Shown here: positions 59,701 to 64,000 of the stretch, in pieces
Position numbering within the stretch: the stretch's first letter is position 1
Layout of the letters: each line of letters starts with the position of its first letter
The notes under the pieces: model-generated
Databases searched by the model: none
What the model was told of the DNA's origin: nothing
What the model saw: the letters and a program-made list of their open reading frames with translations, nothing else
Position numbers and translations under genes: made by a program
DNA from: Balanoglossus misakiensis
Lineage: Eukaryota; Hemichordata
Reading direction: 5' to 3'
Assembly (NCBI GenBank): GCA_040954595.2
Contig: CM082590.2
Span: 2,542,001-2,606,000, forward strand
Length of the DNA: 64,000 nt

Positions 59701-62700
59701 TGTGATGCGCAGAACACATATATAGGCCTATGCGCATAATAACGTTTTCCACTAGACTCTGTAGATCGACGGATAGTTGTAAAATTTCCATGGTTGCTTC
59801 CAAACAGCCTCGTTTATTTACCGAATTCTGTTGTGAGGCGCAGAACACATAGATAGGCATATGTGCATAAGAAAGTTTTTCACTATAGACTCTGTAGATC
59901 GAGAGATAGTTCTAAAATGTCCATGGTTGCTACCAAACACAGCCTCGTTTGTTTACAAAATTCTGTTGTGATGCGCAGAACACATATATAGGCCTATGCG
60001 CATAAGAACGTTTCCACTAGACTCTGTAGATCGACGGATTGCTGTAAAATTTCATGGTTGCTTCCAAATACAGCCTCGTTTATTTACCGATTTCTGTTGT
60101 GATGCGCATAACACATAGATAGGCCTATGCGCATAAGAACGTTTTACACTAGACTCTGTAGATCGACGGATAGTTGTACAATTTCCATGGTTGCTTCCAA
60201 ACATCTTCGTTTATTTACCGATTTCTGTTGTGAGGCGCAGAACACATGATAGGCCTATGCGCATGAGACATTTTTCCACTAGACTCTGTAGATCGACGGA
60301 TAGTTCTAAAAGTTCCATGGTTGCTTCCAAACAGCCTCGTTTATTTACCGAATTCTGTTGTGAGGCGCAGAGCACGTAATAGGCCTATGCGCATAAGAAA
60401 GTTTTCCACCAGACTCTGTAGATCGACGGATAGTTGTAAAATTTCCATGGTTGCTTCCAAACAGCCTCGTTTATTTACCGATTTCTAATGTGATGCGCAG
60501 AACACATAGATAGGCATATGTGCATAATAAAGTTTTCCACTAGACTCTGTAGATCGAGAGATAGTTCTAAAATTTCCATGGTTGCTTCCAAACACAGCCT
60601 CGTTTGTTTACAAAATTCTGTTGTGATGCGCAGAACACATATATAGGCCTATGCGCATAATAACGTTTTCCACTAGACTCTGTAGATCGACGGATAGTTC
60701 TAAAATGTCCATGGTTGCTTCCAAACACAGCCTCGTTTGTTTACAAAATTCTGTTGTGATGCGCAGAACACATATATAGGCCTATGCGCATAAGAACGTT
60801 TTCCACTAGACTCTGTAGATCGACGGATAGTTCTAAAATTTCCATGGTTGCTTCCAAACAGCCTCGTTTATTTACCGAATTCTGTTGTGAGGCACAGAAC
60901 ACATAGATAGGCCTATGTGCATAAGAAAGTTTTCCACTATAGACTCTGTAGATCGAGAGATAGTTCTAAAATGTCCATGGTTGCTTCCAAACACAGCCTC
61001 GTTTGTTTACAAAATTCTTTTGTGATGCGCAGAACACATATATAGGCCTATGCGCATAATAACGTTTTCCACTAGACTCTGTAGATCGACGGATAGTTGT
61101 AAAATTTCCATGGTTGCTTCCAAACAGCCTCGTTTATTTACCGAATTCTGTTGTGAGGCGCAGAACACATAGATAGGCATATGTGCATAAGAAAGTTTTC
61201 CACTATAGACTCTGTAGATCGAGAGATAGTTCTAAAATGTCCATGGTTGCTACCAAACACAGCCTCGTTTGTTTACAAAATTCTGTTGTGATGCGCAGAA
61301 CACATATATAGGCCTATGCGCATATGAACGTTTTCCACTATACTCTGTAGATCGAGAGATAGTTCTAAAATTTCCATGTTTGCTTCCAAACAGCCTCGTT
61401 TATTTACGGAATTCTGTTTTGAGGCGCAGAACACATAGATAGGCATATGTGCATAAGAAAGTTTTCCACTATAGACTCTGTACATCGAGAGATAGTTCTA
61501 AAATTTCCATGGTTGCTTCCAAACACAGCCTCGTTTGTTTACAAAATTCTGTTGTGATGCGCAGAACACATATATAAGCCTATGCGCATAAGAACGTTTT
61601 CCACTAGACTCTGTAGATCGACGGATAGTTCTAAAATTTCCATGGTTGCTTCCAAACAGCCTCGTTTATTTACCGAATTCTGTTGTGAGGCACAGAACAC
61701 ATAGATAGGCCTATGTGCATAAGAAAGTTTTCCACTATAGACTCTGTAGATCGAGAGATAGTTCTAAAATGTCCATGGTTGCTTCCAAACACAGCCTCGT
61801 TTGTTTACAAAATTCTTTTGTGATGCGCAGAACACATATATAGGCCTATGCGCATAATAACGTTTTCCACTAGACTCTGTAGATCGACGGATAGTTGTAA
61901 AATTTCCATGGTTGCTTCCAAACAGCCTCGTTTATTTACCGAATTCTGTTGTGAGGCGCAGAACACATAGATAGGCATATGTGCATAAGAAAGTTTTCCA
62001 CTATAGACTCTGTAGATCGAGAGATAGTTCTAAAATGTCCATGGTTGCTACCAAACACAGCCTCGTTTGTTTACAAAATTCTGTTGTGATGCGCAGAACA
62101 CATATATAGGCCTATGCGCATATGAACGTTTTCCACTATACTCTGTAGATCGAGAGATAGTTCTAAAATTTCCATGTTTGCTTCCAAACAGCCTCGTTTA
62201 TTTACGGAATTCTGTTTTGAGGCGCAGAACACATAGATAGGCATATGTGCATAAGAAAGTTTTCCACTATAGACTCTGTACATCGAGAGATAGTTCTAAA
62301 ATTTCCATGGTTGCTTCCAAACACAGCCTCGTTTGTTTACAAAATTCTGTTGTGATGCGCAGAACACATATATAGGCCTATGCGCATAAGAACGTTTTCC
62401 ACTAGACTCTGTAGATCGACGGATAGTTCTAAAATTTCCATGGTTGCTTCCAAACACAGCCTCGTTTGTTTACAAAATTCTGTTGTGATGCGCAGAACAC
62501 ATATATAGGCCTATGCGCATAAGAACGTTTTCCACTAGACTCTGTAGATCGACGGATAGTTGTAAAATTTCCATGGTTGCTTCCAAACAGCCTCGTTTAT
62601 TTACCGAATTCTGTTGTGAGGCACAGAACACATAGATAGGCCTATGTGCATAAGAAAGTTTTCCACTATAGACTCTGTAGATCGAGAGATAGTTCTAAAA

Positions 62701-64000
62701 TGTCCATGGTTGCTTCCAAACACAGCCTCGTTTGTTTACAAAATTCTGTTGTGATGCGCAGAACACATATATAGGCCTATGCGCATAATAACGTTTTCCA
62801 CTAGACTCTGTAGATCGACGGATAGTTGTAAAATTTCCATGGTTGCTTCCAAACAGCCTCGTTTATTTACCGAATTCTGTTGTGAGGCGCAGAACACATA
62901 GATAGGCATATGTGCATAAGAAAGTTTTCCACTATAGACTCTGTAGATCGAGAGATAGTTCTAAAATGTCCATGGTTGCTACCAAACACAGCCTCGTTTG
63001 TTTACAAAATTCTGTTGTGATGCGCAGAACACATATATAGGCCTATGCGCATAAGAACGTTTCCACTAGACTCTGTAGATCGACGGATAGCTGTAAAATT
63101 TCCATGGTTGCTTCCAAACAGCCTCGTTTATTTACCGATTTCTGTTGTGAGGCGCAGAACACATGATAGGCCTATGCGCATGAGACATTTTTCCACTAGA
63201 CTCTGTAGATCGACGGATAGTTGTAAAATTTCATGGTTGCTTCCAAATACAGCCTCGTTTATTTACCGATTTCTGTTGTGAGGCGCAGAACACATAGATA
63301 GGCCTATGTGCATAAGAAAGTTTTCCACTATAGACTCTGTAGATCGAGAGATAGTTCTAAAATGTCCATGGTTGCTTCCAAACACAGCCTCGTTTGTTTA
63401 CAAAATTCTGTTGTGATGCGCAGAACACATATATAGGCCTATGCGCATAATAACGTTTTCCACTAGACTCTGTAGATCGACGGATAGTTGTAAAATTTCC
63501 ATGGTTGCTTCCAAACAGCCTCGTTTATTTACCGAATTCTGTTGTGAGGCGCAGAACACATAGATAGGCATATGTGCATAAGAAAGTTTTCCACTATAGA
63601 CTCTGTAGATCGAGAGATAGTTCTAAAATGTCCATGGTTGCTACCAAACACAGCCTCGTTTGTTTACAAAATTCTGTTGTGATGCGCAGAACACATATAT
63701 AGGCCTATGCGCATAAGAACGTTTCCACTAGACTCTGTAGATCGACGGATTGCTGTAAAATTTCATGGTTGCTTCCAAATACAGCCTCGTTTATTTACCG
63801 ATTTCTGTTGTGATGCGCATAACACATAGATAGGCCTATGCGCATAAGAACGTTTTACACTAGACTCTGTAGATCGACGGATAGTTGTACAATTTCCATG
63901 GTTGCTTCCAAACATCTTCGTTTATTTACCGATTTCTGTTGTGAGGCGCATAACACATGATAGGCCTATGCGCATGAGACATTTTTCCACTAGACTCTGT
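56754..64000. repeat. Higher-order block with steps of 2,514, 923 and 4,634 bp
   Basis: 56754, 59268 and 60191 share the ACATCTTCGTTTATTTACCG variant (steps 2,514 and 923). 57437/62071 and 58411/63045 are 4,634 bp apart (about 35 monomers). The unit is cut by the window end. Confidence 0.85.

Larger units (their letters stand above)
32909..64000. repeat. Satellite array, about 131-bp monomer, roughly 237 copies
   Basis: The unit carries, in order, GCGCAGAACACAT, GATAGGCCTATG, GCATAAGAA, CCACTAGACTCTGTAGATCG, ATAGTTCTAAAATTTCCATG, TTGCTTCCAAACAGCCTCG, TTTATTTACCGAATTCTG and TTGTGAGGC. All copies point the same way. Two subtypes alternate. Type I has AAACAGCCTCGTTTATTTAC. Type II has AAACACAGCCTCGTTTGTTT, AC and CAAAATTC, and is 2-3 bp longer. 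The array starts against unique DNA at 32909 and continues beyond the window. Translations of 60-100 codons in each unit are not genes. Confidence 0.98.

Noticed and set aside
33393-63281. Many 60-127 codon open frames on both strands in the satellite
   Set aside because: They repeat with the monomer period, overlap in several frames and have no independent gene features. They are translations of the satellite.
32909-64000. CRISPR array
   Set aside because: The whole 131-bp unit is repeated, with no unique spacers, and the context is eukaryotic.
32909-64000. CENP-B box in the satellite monomer
   Set aside because: The nearest stretch (CTGTTTGGAAGCAACC) does not fit the essential positions of the CENP-B consensus.

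Overview
This window is metazoan nuclear DNA. It has spliced exons with GT-AG borders, calcium-binding EGF exons in phase 1-1, LINE fragments, many small inverted-repeat elements, and a satellite array with higher-order repeats. A marine invertebrate is the best guess: the repeat content fits invertebrate deuterostomes, cnidarians or molluscs, but the sequence alone does not fix the phylum. There are no bacterial operons, CRISPR arrays, rRNA genes or convincing standalone tRNA genes.

Region 1 (about 1.46-23.2 kb, minus strand) holds eight exons that look like the 3' part of one gene. A Gln/Ser/Pro-rich part comes first, then four EGF-like exons (one decayed), a Gln-rich coil with an LxxLL motif, and a polyGln terminal exon with a stop and a poly(A) signal. 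Splice phases agree along the chain, so the exons may form one EGF/Gln-rich mosaic protein, although that domain mix is unusual.

Region 2 (10.2-19.5 kb, minus strand) lies inside the large intron between two EGF exons. It is a broken copy of a large multidomain gene: CxxC finger, OTU-type cysteine protease, conserved middle region, FEN1/PIN-like nuclease motifs, and a C-terminal cysteine-rich CXC-like domain. Stops and frameshifts disrupt it, as do two clean insertions. One is a 5'-truncated Tx1/L1-type LINE with a 14-bp target duplication. The other is an approximately 0.8-kb element with TTAA target duplications, whose removal restores the reading frame. A degraded L2/CR1-type LINE lies next to it at 9.1-10.1 kb.

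Region 3 (23.2-32.9 kb) is repeat-rich. It has a tRNA-derived SINE head, a 530-bp foldback element and a 2.48-kb DNA element with 30-bp perfect terminal inverted repeats. That element encloses exon-like sequence and an AT-rich tandem repeat. A large foldback element carries a YY1-like motif in each arm.

Region 4 (32.9 kb to the window end) is one uninterrupted satellite of about 131-bp monomers, roughly 237 copies, all in one orientation. The monomers form several nested higher-order repeat lengths (about 0.52, 0.80, 1.31, 1.58, 2.10, 2.12, 2.76 and 4.63 kb). The many 60-100 codon open frames here are satellite translations, not genes. The array runs off the right edge.
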